Source: Symbiodinium natans (taxonomy: Eukaryota; Sar; Dinophyceae; Suessiales; Symbiodiniaceae). Taken from it: a stretch of DNA of 64,000 bases. Below, in pieces: positions 42,501-53,100 of this stretch (positions within the stretch are counted from its first letter, which is position 1; each line of letters opens with the position of its first letter). The stretch is from contig CAJNDS010002064.1 of assembly GCA_905221605.1 (NCBI GenBank), forward strand, positions 470,001 to 534,000, written 5' to 3'. The notes below the pieces were generated by a model. It did not search any database. It was not told where the DNA came from and saw nothing but the letters and a program-made list of their open reading frames with translations. The position numbers and the translations under genes are program-made.

Positions 42501-42712
42501 CTCGTCGAAGTTCCTCACTGTCAGGGGGAGACTTTTGAACATCGTTCGAACATCGCCCGATTCAGCTTTTTTCGAGGTGACGACAGCACATGCCCAGGAG
42601 CAACGCGGTTTACACGGTCGGTAGCTCAGTCTGGACATTCGAAGCCTCTCGTGCAGAGCACTGCGCAGCAGCTGCAGCGAATGCCAAGCTGCTCTAACAG
42701 CAGTTATACAAC
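39507..42712. other. No firm gene
   Basis: Open frames on both strands at 40226-41097 without motifs; one plus frame ends in a lysine-rich tail (NPKKAKQKKTA, stop near 40511) that could be a last exon. An ACAC microsatellite lies at 40554-40572, CCCTAAA heptamers at 41270-41320 and a poly-C run at 42354-42369. Confidence 0.35.
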
Positions 42713-43639
42713 TTGGAAACCTTTGCGCAGTTCAACCCAGTGCAACCTGCACCATCCTGCACCCAGCTCCCATCGTTCCTGCTCCCTACAGTAAGCCACC
42801 TAAGCTTCGAAACACTTGCAGGCGCGAGGGTCCAGCACTCTCCTGGAGGCACCTTCCTGCTGGTGGAGCTGGGATGCGACGCCATCACAATGCTCCATGC
42901 TGGCGTGCTGATGGTGATGACCGCGAACGTGTTTGAGAGACACTGTCCAGAGCTCCAGGTCTTGACAAATGCAGCGATCCCTTTACCAGCGGATGCAGTC
43001 ATGCTGGGCCCCATCTTAGACCTCCGCCCACACAGCACTTACTTTGATGAGCCTGTGCTACTCATCTTTCCTGTCTGCATCGGGGCAACAAAGGCCTGGC
43101 GCTCTTCGGACGATGGAAGGTGGGAGCACCTGACCGACGCTGAATTCAGGGCCGGGCACGCGATCCTCCGCCTGGACCACTTCTGTCAAGTAGTTGTAGG
43201 GACCGATGGACAGGCACAGGCGCCTATCTTAATTTCATGCTACATGAACGACAGCTTCCATGCCAAGTGGGCCATCACACATGCTGGTTGCTCCAGGTGT
43301 GCGGAGGCGATGCAAGCTGCTTTCCAGGAAGAGCTCGTACTCAAGAATTACAGGTTGTGTGAGGAACCTCTATGGGCAGGAGTTTATGGCCACATGGAAT
43401 CGCTAGACCTTGCGTGGCAATGGCCTGAAGCGCCACCAGAGGGGCCAAAAGGCCCAAAACGGATCCCAAAACATCTGGATCCAGAACCTGGGAGTGTGAA
43501 CTTTGAGCGATTTCCCCTCGTCTCGAAGAAGTGGATGGCATCGGGGCATGCGGTGGAATTGTTTATTCAAGACCATCGAGACGTTCGCCACTGCGAATTC
43601 TGTGGCCTGGCGAGGCAAATCATTATGTCAATTAATTGA
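42713..43639 (+). CDS. ZU5-like domain protein, 3' exon or exons
   Basis: Open frame of 309 codons whose first in-frame ATG is far inside. Good acceptors at 42791 (CTCCCTACAG) and 42821 (ACACTTGCAG) suggest that the exon starts there and that the 5' exons are upstream. Counting from 42713, residues about 98-163 (GPILDLRPHSTYFDEPVLLI, then W-x-x-L and LDHFCQVVVGT) resemble the ZU5 fold found in ankyrins, UNC5 and ZO-1, which mediates protein contacts. A Cys pair, AGCSRCAEAM, and a basic, proline-rich stretch (PEGPKGPKRIPKH) follow. The stop is TGA at 43637. The ZU5 call rests on the characteristic GP-x-L-x-L-x-P-H-x-x-x-F-x-x-P run. Confidence 0.5.
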   Translation: METFAQFNPVQPAPSCTQLPSFLLPTVSHLSFETLAGARVQHSPGGTFLLVELGCDAITMLHAGVLMVMTANVFERHCPELQVLTNAAIPLPADAVMLGPILDLRPHSTYFDEPVLLIFPVCIGATKAWRSSDDGRWEHLTDAEFRAGHAILRLDHFCQVVVGTDGQAQAPILISCYMNDSFHAKWAITHAGCSRCAEAMQAAFQEELVLKNYRLCEEPLWAGVYGHMESLDLAWQWPEAPPEGPKGPKRIPKHLDPEPGSVNFERFPLVSKKWMASGHAVELFIQDHRDVRHCEFCGLARQIIMSIN

Positions 43640-44568
43640 CCTGGTTTCAGATAGTTTCAGATTCCCTGTTCTGATTGAACAGAGCTCAATAAGTTCGATT
43701 GCAGAGGGGCCCTGCGCCGAGGCTTGCCAGATGTGCCACAGACATTGCTAACAGCTTTAGAAGCTGGTGAAGTGTGCCCCGGGGCACTTGAGGAGGTGTT
43801 TGCATCCAAATTCGGAAGGGTTCTTCTACCAATCGATTGTTTTTCACCTTGCCAGGCTTGTATCCAGACTTAGAAGTACCAAGTAGCACCCATGAACCTG
43901 CATGAAGAGCCTATATTGTAGCAGCTACGGCAAGCCCCCAGCTTTGGCACTCATGGCTGTGTATCAGCGAGAGTTCAGAATGCCAGGTACATCCGTGCCT
44001 CTTCATGTCGAGTTGAGGTGCGCGAATATGCGAGATGCCGATGTCATGTTCCAGCGAGATTGCCCTTGACAGATGCTGTGGCGCGAAGAGCTCCCAGGTA
44101 TCTGCTGAGAGCAGCGAGGATTCTGGATCCCTTAGCAGCCCTGAGCCGCTTGTCCTCGAAGGCGAGGATGCTGCATGACGCCACATTTCGGCACCAGCTC
44201 CCCTTGCAAGAGGCTGGAGCGGGGATGCGCCGCGGTCGACAAGAGAGCTGATGGAGAGCGCCGTTCTTCCCTCAGTTACTTCAAGCCACGCAGTGGCTAT
44301 ACCAGTGCACCCGTGCTTCAGCTGTTTCCCACCTCCGCTATCCTCCACCGACTTGCTGGAGGCTCCCAAGCACAAGGACAAGCGCCGCGCGTGCCGCGCG
44401 CGCACCTTCACCATCCGTGCTGGGGGCCCCAGGTGTCGGACTTCATCCGGGCATAGAACTGCGGGTCGACGGGGTGGTGGACATGTTGTGAATCCCACTT
44501 CCCCGCGAGCAAAACAGGCATAAACACCACAAGTGGGCAGGCTCAAGGCCTCGCAGGGAAAGAAGAAA

Positions 44569-44641
<73 letters not shown>

Positions 44642-45429
44642 CCAGTCATCTACTTGAAGTCTACTTGACATTTTTCATGAGGCACTTCTCGGATTGCTTC
44701 TCAGGTTCGTTGCTTTCAGAGATGTCAGAGCGTGGCAACTGCAGCGCCGAGGCGTTCGTTCGGGACGCCAGCCGGTACAAGGCCGACTTCATCCTAAGTT
44801 GCTTGCCCAAGTAGGAATTGAACACCCTGGACCCCGTGCCCATGTGCACAAAACCCACTCTAGTGCTGGGCTTGCTGTATTCTGTTGTATTCGGCTTTCA
44901 GAAGCGCCGGTCAAATCCGATGCGAGAAACTTCCAAGATCACTAAATCTTTTTCGTGGAAGCTCGCGGAAGCGATGATGCGAATGGTTGCTGCGGAAGCA
45001 TCCGTAGAGGCCATCCTTGCAACATGATGCGAGTAAGTATCGCCAAAAGATTGCCAGAAGAGGGCAGAATCCGTGGAAGCTGCCATCCAGCTACATTGGC
45101 AAGCAGTTGCACCGAAGGCTCTGTCATTTCTGTTGCAGGATGACCAAGGGGAAATTGCTGCAAGATGGACGGTTCAGTTTTCAGCAATGAACGTGAGCAT
45201 TGGTGTTGGTTCCCTAAGCCCACAATTTCTGGCAAGCCCAACTTTTGGTGAGACCCTAAACCCTAAAACCTAAACACGAAAATGGAGAGTTGTAGACACC
45301 CCCCCTTGTTTGCTTCAGGGGGCGCAGCACTCAATTGAGCCCTGCCAGGTGCCAGCTGCGGAGCCCACGGAGTCGACATCAGATTCACAGGACGGGCGCA
45401 GGATTCTCTCATATTTCCTATATAATTTC
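43640..45429. other. No gene recognised; AAC microsatellite
   Basis: Overlapping open frames at 43911-44523 on both strands arise partly from the (AAC/AGC)n tract. Short heptamers near 45255-45270. Confidence 0.4.
44574..44641. repeat. (AGC/AAC)n microsatellite
   Basis: AGC-type units pass into about 14 AAC units. They would read as poly-N or poly-Q on the plus strand and poly-L or poly-V on the minus strand. Confidence 0.98.
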
Positions 45430-45537
45430 ATATGGATGGTTGTCAAAATTATGGTCCCTTTGTGGATCCCTACTATAATACGGCACCTACTATTTAGGGT
45501 ACCCCAAAAGGGATCATAATTTTGACAGCCACCCATA
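45430..45537. mobile_element. TIR element, family K
   Basis: Ends ATATGGATGGTTGTCAAAAT and ATTTTGACAGCCACCCATAT are inverted repeats over about 28 bp with few mismatches. The core has GGATCCCTACTATAATACGG and GGGTACCCC, as in family F, so it may be a distant relative. Confidence 0.65.
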
Positions 45538-45724
45538 TATGTATATATTTCTAGTAGTATATATACAGAAGGGCCTGCCATGGGGGCCTGCGTTTTTACA
45601 TACCATACTTCCATGTAGAATTCTTTCGCTTGGGTGTGTGTTGCGGGCTTCGTAGTTCTCATGGCAGGCCCTTCTACATAGCATCATCTTGCTGAGGCTT
45701 GTCAAACTAAGAAGCCAAGATGTT

Positions 45725-45905
45725 TGGAAGTTGTAAACACGGAATTGTAAACACGCACCGTGTTTATAAACACGCACCGTGTTTATAAACCGGCTGGGTG
45801 TTTATAAACATATCAATCTTTGGGCGGGGGTTGTTAACACGAAATTGTAAACACGCACCGTGTTTATACACATGTCAATCTTTGGGGGTGGTGGGGTGGG
45901 GGGGG
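45725..45905. repeat. Clustered palindromes related to GTAAACACG/CGTGTTTAT
   Basis: GTAAACACGCACCGTGTTTA occurs three times or in near copies between 45750 and 45870, with ATCAATCTTTGGG after two of them. Each is a perfect or near-perfect stem with a tiny loop. Confidence 0.75.
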
Positions 45906-46240
45906 ATGTTGAGGCTGAGAGTCCTTCCCCCCCCCCCCTTTCCCCTCCCCTCCCCCATCCCCTCCCAGCCTTTGCCTGCCGCAGATTCCGCAAATTCAAA
46001 CATCGAGCATCAGCCTTCTTACTCGACTCGATTGCGTCGGCGAAAGGTTCCACTGAACCCAATTTTGCTGACTCAATCTTAAACGGGTAAGGTTTGGTCC
46101 TTAAGCTGAGACGAATAAGGTTTAGGAGTAGGGTTTGATAAACATTAAACGAAAAAGCTTCAGGCATAGGCACAGGGTTCAGCGAACAAGGGTTAAGAAT
46201 CAAGCTAAGCCCATGAGTCCATGCCCCTCCCCTCTCCCAT

Positions 46241-46295
46241 GGGTTTAGGGTTTAGGGTTTAGGGTTTAGGGTTTAGGGTTTAGGGTTTAGGGTTT
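46241..46295. repeat. TTTAGGG array, eight units
   Basis: Perfect heptamers. Confidence 0.95.
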
Positions 46296-46362
46296 GCAAC
46301 CTCGCCCTGCCCAGGTAGGTGCGCGGTCTAGGAATCTGGACCAGAAAGACCTACTTGTCTGG

Positions 46363-46925
46363 CACAACATCCTTAAATGTTATAGGAATAGGTTTAAAAC
46401 CTTAAACAAGTATGTATACATCTTGGAAGAGGGTCTGACCCTAAGCCTTAATCGAGTAAGGTGTTTAGAAGTCTAAGCCTTAAACGCGTTGGGTTTATGA
46501 GTTGCTTACTTATGATTCTTGAGGATAGTTTATGTGTTTTACATCCTTAAATGTCAAAGGAATAGGTTAGGAATAAGATATGTGTGTCCCTAAAACTTAA
46601 ACAAGTATGCATAAATTCTGGAATAGGGTCTGACCCTAAGCCTTAATCGATTAAGGTGTTTCGAAATCTAAACCTTACACGCGTAGGGTTTATGAGTTGC
46701 TTACTTATGATTCTTGAGGATAGTTTATGTGTTTTACATCCTTTAATGTCAAAGGAATAGGTTTGGAATAAGATATGTGTGTCCCTAAAACTTAAACAAG
46801 TATGCATAAATTCTGGAATGGGGTCTGACCCTAAGCCTTAATCGAAAAATGTGTTTCGACATCTAAACCTTTAACGCGTAGGGTTTATGAGTTGCTTACT
46901 TGTGATTCTTGGGGATAGTTAACGT
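46363..46925. repeat. 195-bp tandem repeat, three units
   Basis: GGGTTTATGAGTTGCTTACT appears three times at 195-bp steps (about 46490, 46686, 46880), with the rest of each unit similar. Units contain degenerate heptamer words (CCTAAGCCTTAA). Confidence 0.85.
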
Positions 46926-48139
46926 GTGAGTCTTATCCTTGAGAAATGAGCACTCTTTTGGAGACCCTTTGAGAAACATTGTGGGCGCAGAACATAGTGA
47001 AAGGATATTTGCTCACAGTATTTTCGCGTCCCTGGGCCGTGCACATAATTCATTTTCTCGCCTCACTATATGCCCTCAAATACTTCCTAGTCTTATGGTT
47101 TGAGGATTACGACCCTTTCCTCTCCATGTTTTCTATTTGATATACAATGCACACACCCTAGATATAGACACATTCTCGATGTGGGCAGTTATTCTGCATG
47201 CTCTTTGCACATGCAGGCATTGCTTAGGGAAAATGCTCACTCATTGTTTCCCCGGAACTTTATGTTTACCTGCTAATCTTTAAACGAATAAGGTTTGGCC
47301 CAACATCTTAGACGAAAAAGGTTTTGGCATAGGGAGTGAACGGATATTTGTTGGAAGTACTCTCGCTTCTCTGATTCCTACATGAAATAGATTTATTCGC
47401 ATCTCCATGTTCTCTATTTGACGACAATACATACACTCTATATACATACGCGACGTGGGTAGTTGTTCTAGATGTTCTTTGCGTTTCCACAGGAAACAAG
47501 CCCTACACTTTGTAGGCATTGATTCGGGGGACGGCTCACGCATAGTTTTCCCCTAAACTTTGTTTTTATTCAGTCAATCTTAGACGAAGCAGGTTTGGCC
47601 CTAAATCTTAGAGGAATAAGGGCCAGGTTTAGGAATAGGGTTTGGCTTAAGCATTGAGCGAATATACTTCAGGCGTAAGATTCAGCGAGTGAAGTGTAAG
47701 GCTTGGGACGAAACCTGAAACGAATGAGGTTTAGGAGCAGGGTTCGACAATGTTACCCCGCCTGGCATGTGGACTCCTGTTCATCCAACACTTTGGTTCA
47801 CGAAACATATCCCACTCAGCATGTGTAGCTGGCTTCAACCAAAAGCTTTATTCATAATAACATCGTCGACATGGGGTACTTCGACAAAACGATGGCGACT
47901 TGTATGCTGGGTGCACGCAACATTCGCATGGAAAACGCAGGCCCCATGACCGGCCTCTCTCTCTCTCTCCCTGCATATGTATGTATATATATATATATAT
48001 ATATTTATTTATTTATTTATTTACATATTTGTGTTTTTTGTTGAAATTTGTATTTATTTGTTTGTTTATCTCCTGCCGTGCGACCCCTTTATATAACCCC
48101 TGTTACCTCTCTGCTGTTCCCCCCCTGCTTCTTTGTCAG
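46926..48139. other. AT-moderate unique sequence with degenerate heptamers
   Basis: Words such as CTTAGACGAAnnAGGTTTGG recur at 47280-47750. A TA/TTTA microsatellite lies at 47980-48070. No gene recognised; a pyrimidine-rich acceptor ends the stretch. Confidence 0.4.
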
Positions 48140-48601
48140 GAGGCCGGGCCACGGCCGGCATTCTTCAGCCTGCGCTTCGACAAGGGTCCGGTGGAACAGA
48201 CGGCGAGGAACGTCTGCGGCATGCTAAGGGAGCGCGGCTGCGAGGTGTACATTGTGGAGGGCAGTCCGGAGGACTTTGGGAAGCTCGTGGACAGGTACCT
48301 TCTCAGAATCTTGCAGATGAAGGGGGTCTTCGTGGCCTTTTGCACAGAAGACTATGGCCAGTGCACTGGCAACTCGTGGGCGACGTACAGAGAGCTTCGG
48401 TTTGCCCACGCCTACGACAACGACATCGAGATCATGTCGCTGAAGATGGCCGAGGTGTATCCCCCACGACCCGAGCATGAGGATGCGCTAGCTCTCGTCA
48501 CCAAGGTGCTGCACCCAGGCCTGACCTACACAGACTGCATCGGTGTCTCTGATGAGAAAGTTGCCGACAAAATTGAGAAGAGGCTGCGAAGACCCCGATA
48601 G
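48140..48601 (+). CDS. TIR-like domain, final exon
   Basis: The exon starts after CTTCTTTGTCAG and reads 153 codons to a TAG. RPAFFSLRFDKGPVEQTA starts a beta-strand-like segment with the F-x-S-x-R pattern of TIR box 1. Then come ERGCEVYIVEG, a strand-like GVFVAFCTEDYG and SWATYRELRFAHAYD, whose Glu could match the TIR catalytic position. IEIMSLKMAEVYPPRP and a helical tail follow. TIR domains act as NAD-cleaving enzymes or as adaptors; which applies here is unknown. Upstream exons were not found. It could instead belong to another flavodoxin-like fold. Confidence 0.45.
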   Translation, partial: EAGPRPAFFSLRFDKGPVEQTARNVCGMLRERGCEVYIVEGSPEDFGKLVDRYLLRILQMKGVFVAFCTEDYGQCTGNSWATYRELRFAHAYDNDIEIMSLKMAEVYPPRPEHEDALALVTKVLHPGLTYTDCIGVSDEKVADKIEKRLRRPR

Positions 48602-49800
48602 CCTCCCTGGAGAGGTGGGAGAACTCAAGCAGCTGCTGAGGCTACGTCCGGGACCCATACTTCTGCGGCATACTGCGGCTTTGCTGCGGAATACCTCTGC
48701 GGCCCGGCTGAGCCGACTCCTCGATGCCTCGATGCCCCAAGCGAGTGAGTAGAGACGCAGTGCAAGTTGCAAAAGCGCCAAGAAGCCAACCGACAACGGC
48801 TTCCTAAAAAGCAGGTCGTCGCCCAGATACCGGCATTGACAATCTGTCCGGTGTCGGAGCCAGTGCAAGCATCACGTTTCTCGCCTTGCACGCAATGAAG
48901 CGCGCAAAAGTGGAGTCTGATGAATGGCCCCGTGCAGAAGCCAGCTCCAGACCAACGGGTGCACACAGACAAGCTAGCCCTAACACCTACTTGTAAGCCC
49001 TAAACCCAAAAGGATAATCTGTGGATTCGCCCCAGCTGTGCAGGAGTGAAAAAAAGGATAATCTTGCAGAAAGACTATGTCGTTTTTCGGCTGATAAGAC
49101 TGTTCCATGCCATGCCCGTACATTTTTTAAGCCTTTAGCTTCGCCGAGACGGAGATTTTGGCCATGACTTCGAGATGTTTCCCGAATTCTCAAAGTAAAC
49201 CCTAAACCCTAAACCCTGGTCAGCTAAGCGGGTGGCAAAAAAAAAAACCCGAAACCCCCTAAAGGAGGCGGAAGGAAGTGCTTTGAGGCTTTGCTTTTCG
49301 CGCCTTTTCGGCTTCTCCTTGGGAGTTTTTTCGGCAAGCCCCGACTGTCTTCATCCGTCTGCTAGGGTTTAGGGTTTAGGGTTTAGGGTTTAGGGTTTAG
49401 GGTTTAGGGTTTAGGGTTTAGGGTTTAGGGTTTAAACAGAAAGGACGGCGCTGCTTCCCTGTGCGAAAAATTTGAGTTGTCCTAGCAGTTGACCTTCAAG
49501 ACTGCTCCTGTTGCTGAAAACTAACGCGTGGTGGCGGGCCTGCACAAGGCAGCCAAGCCTCTTATTTGCTAAGCATCTCATATCTGAGCGCATGCGTCAC
49601 TTGCGCTTTCAGACAGTTCGTCTCTCAAGGGGATATGGGAATTGATACTTTTGGCATTGAAGAATCGAGGGTGAGTACTTGCAATGCCGAAGAGTTTCGA
49701 GTTCTTTGGAAACTAGAAATGCATCTTAGATATTTCAACGAAAAGAACAAGGAAAGCAGAGCGATTGTGAGATCCAATGTTTTTGGACATAGATGCCTCA
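48602..49800. other. No gene recognised; heptamer arrays
   Basis: Short CCCTAAA blocks at 48995-49007 and 49197-49217, and a TTTAGGG array at 49363-49433. An exon-like piece at 49600-49670 (VSQGDMGIDTFGIEES) precedes GGTGAGT, but has no partner that I can find. Confidence 0.4.
49363..49433. repeat. TTTAGGG array, ten units
   Basis: Perfect heptamers. Confidence 0.95.
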
Positions 49801-49812
49801 GACCTTAGTTTT

Positions 49813-49879
49813 CGGGTTTAGGGTTTAGGGTTTAGGGTTTGGGGTTTGGGGTTTGGGGTTTGGGGTTTGGGGTTTAGGG
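49813..49879. repeat. TTTAGGG array drifting to TTTGGGG
   Basis: About four TTTAGGG units followed by about five TTTGGGG units; the variant has spread locally. Confidence 0.9.
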
Positions 49880-50032
49880 CGATCACTGCTTCGGCTGCAC
49901 AAGCACCTCAGGACACAGGAACGCTGGGAATGTCGGGGGAAGAGGGCGCTCCAAGTTGGATTTTGACAAAGCTTAGAGATTGGGATTTCAAGTCCTGGGA
50001 CGGGAGGGGGGCTGGGTGGTTGGCAACGTTTC

Positions 50033-50132
50033 NNNNNNNNNNNNNNNNNNNNNNNNNNNNNNNNNNNNNNNNNNNNNNNNNNNNNNNNNNNNNNNNNNNN
50101 NNNNNNNNNNNNNNNNNNNNNNNNNNNNNNNN
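50033..50132. other. Assembly gap of exactly 100 N
   Basis: Default-size gap in a G/C-run region (GGGAGGGGGG before, poly-C after). True length unknown; no frame should be read across it. Confidence 1.
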
Positions 50133-53100
50133 CCCCTGCGGCCCTACCCCCCCCCCCCCCCCCAAACATGTAAGACTGGTTGGCTGTCTTGACTGAGCAT
50201 GGGAGGACCCTGACTTTTGCCACCAACTTTTCACCAGGCCTTGTGTGTGAGGAATTGAACGGGCCCACCCAACCCACACGTCCTACGTGCTGAGTAGTGG
50301 TTTGTTCCATCTATGCGGGTGGGATAACATGAGACTGACTGGCGCAGTTTTTGGGTCGGTTTCACCCCGAAGGCGTGCCCAAACCTTCCGATCCCCCCCC
50401 CCTGTCACAGCGGGACAGCGGGTTTCAATATTGCGAGCTTGCGTTTACCTTCGCAAGCTTTAGGATGCTGGAGGCTCGCATGTTCACTGCTTTCGCAGTG
50501 GTGTGTGCCAGATGTGCAATCTCCGCAAGCCTTTAAAATCCGAAACCAGCCACTAGGCCCTCTGAAATCAACTTCGGCATGGCCCTCCCCCAGCCCCCCC
50601 CGCCCTGTCTAGAAGTTGCTCAGGTGTGAGGCGAGTGGCATACCCCCTCAAGGTGGGCGCCCTTATGTAGATTTGTTTCTTCTGTGTTTGTCGGGCCCCT
50701 TGGTGCTTCGGCTTCTGCTGCGGTGCGTGGGGACATTCCATGAAGAATCAGAAGTAAGCTCTCGAGAGTATTGTTACTAGAGAGCATGCTGGATTGCGAG
50801 ACACCCCCCCAAACCCCCTCAATTAAGGACACTGTGACAATAGGTTGGCTGAGCATTGAGTCCTCCCCCAAGAGCACACGCCATCCATGAGGGCCGTACT
50901 GAGAACAGCCCTACGCTTGCTTGTTTGGCCCAGGAGAGTGCCGTCCAGGCCTTCGATAGCTTCAGTGACACGACCACCTCGCGGAACAGGACCTGCAAAG
51001 ATGTCAATCCTTGAATCCCAAAAGGCCAAAAAACCTCCAAAAACCTATAAACTTTTCTCAGTATTATCAACCCCAGGTTTTGCGGACCGGGATGCATGGC
51101 AGGCACTCTGAATTCGAAGGAAGCTTAGGGGTTTAAAGTTTCACTTCTCAGGCCTGTATGGATCCGACGCCATTTTTTGGTTTGCCATATAGAGTTGGGG
51201 ACGTGCTGTTAGGTGTCATCTTCGACATATGCGCCCGTGTTCCAAAGTCTCAAAGGAGAGGGCATCTTGAAGAATAACCATCAAGACCCATACCCCTCAA
51301 CGCAAAGGTCTGCCCACTGCTATTCGGTTCTGCACACGGTATAGTGGTTTGCACGGAAGGAGCACTTCGCACCATGCGCGGCGCCCGGATGTCATGTCAC
51401 ATTCCCCGACCCCCTGGACATGGGGAGAGGGGGCCGTCGAGACCTCCAGTCAAGGGCAGGGCTGAGAAGCCCCCAAAATAGAATCCCAACTGGAAGAAGA
51501 AGAGAAAGAGCACACAACCGTCACAACCGAGATTCTGCTACGTTACGTGCCTGCCTTAGACTTCAGAGAGCATCCAAAGCCCATAAACCGAAGGAGCGTT
51601 TGTCACGTAGGGGCCTTGTGGGGATGCCCAGCGCAAGGTTCGAACTCCCAACAGTGTGTAAAGACAGCGCGCCTGCGCTCCCACCTTCAGCCAAGAAGCA
51701 CCTCGTCACTGTATGCACTATATACAAATTTATTTACTTACTCTTGCTGCTGCTGTTGTTATTATGATGATTGTTACTCCGTCTATTATTTTTGCTCTTG
51801 CAATGAATTGTCCTTGCTCTTCTTATTGTGGCTTTTCTTGTTTTTGCTATTTTTCTTGACATTGCTGTTCTTACTATATATACCGATTGATCTGCGCAAG
51901 CGTCGAGGGTGGCTCCAAATAACTTGACAAGGCATGAGTTTTTAAAGGTCCAGAAAACCCTTCTGTGGGCTCTGACTGAACCCACGCCCGAAAAAAAAGT
52001 CTTGTCTTCGGCGTCCCAAGCGCTGTTCCTTGCAGGCGCCCACCTTCGTCCATCAATAGGCTGAGCCCGGGATGTGGAGCCCTTTTTGGGGGGGGCACCA
52101 AACACACAAAGGGCATGAGCATGGCGCGACTGGCCCATGGTCTCTTGGGACAACAGGGGCTCCACCTCCTCGGCACCATTTTGGCTGCCTGAGGTTTTTG
52201 CCATTTCTTTAGGAGGCTTCGGTACCCGAACCCCTGAGTTGCATCATGAAGACAATCACCCAAACACTCAGAGCCTAGAGACGGTTTAGGGCTGCAGGCT
52301 GTTAACTGCGCGGGGCAGCACGGGGGGCAGCGGGTACACGGGCTTCAATACCCAAAGAGCTGCGCCCAAAGGGCTCGCGGCTCACTTTCGACTTGGGTTG
52401 TGCTCCTTTGTGTTGGGGTGGGGAGAGTGGGTTTAGGGTCTAGGATTTCGAGGTTAAGGCGGTTTGGGGTTGATAGAACTTCTTGCAGACACGTGGTTGT
52501 GAAAGGGTTGGGGGGCTATGGTGCGATGGCCCACGGCGACAGCGCAGAGGTTTTTGAGAAGGCAGCTTCCCCCTCTCGAGACACGCCCATTTGAAATTGA
52601 CTGCCGGGCGAAGGGACGGTTGAACCTGAGACTGGACACATGGTTTTAGGGGGGTTTAGGGTTTAGATTTAGGGAATTTTCCGGGGCTCCTGGATATTTC
52701 TGGGGAAGCATGGGAAGCATTCGATATCGAGAGCGACATCGAACGCAGGCGGCCGCTTCCCAACTCCCCGGCAGAACGTTTAGAGTTTGGAGCTCACCCG
52801 CATTCAACTTCCGCAGCTTGCTTCATGGTTGCAGGGTCCTTGAGCACCTAAGGCTCCTGTTCAGGAAGCCTGTAGCAATGGGTTGAAAGTCAAGCTCCAA
52901 GGTTCTTAAGCCCGGCAAACCCAGGGTTCGAGAAAGCCCTATAAAATCCGAAATCCTAAACCCTAAACCCTGAGAAAGCAAACCTAAACCCCATGATTCC
53001 CAAGCTCAATTGGGGCTCAGGGTCTGCGCATGTCTGTGGTTGTTGCCCGTGGGCTCCGCCCCTTTCAGTCGGGCCAGGGCTTGAGTGAGCGTCAGCGGGC

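Noticed and set aside
43911-44642. Long minus-strand frame starting with a leucine run
   Set aside because: The start lies in the AAC microsatellite and the rest lacks motifs; a plus-strand frame is equally open.
49825-50310. Frames crossing the gap
   Set aside because: They include 100 N, so the reading is meaningless.
52160-52190. Sequence resembling the dinoflagellate spliced leader (CCATTTTGGCT)
   Set aside because: Only about 11 bases match, and the rest (GCCTGAGG) differs from the leader end; no intron-like donor context. No leader relic was found before the intronless genes either.
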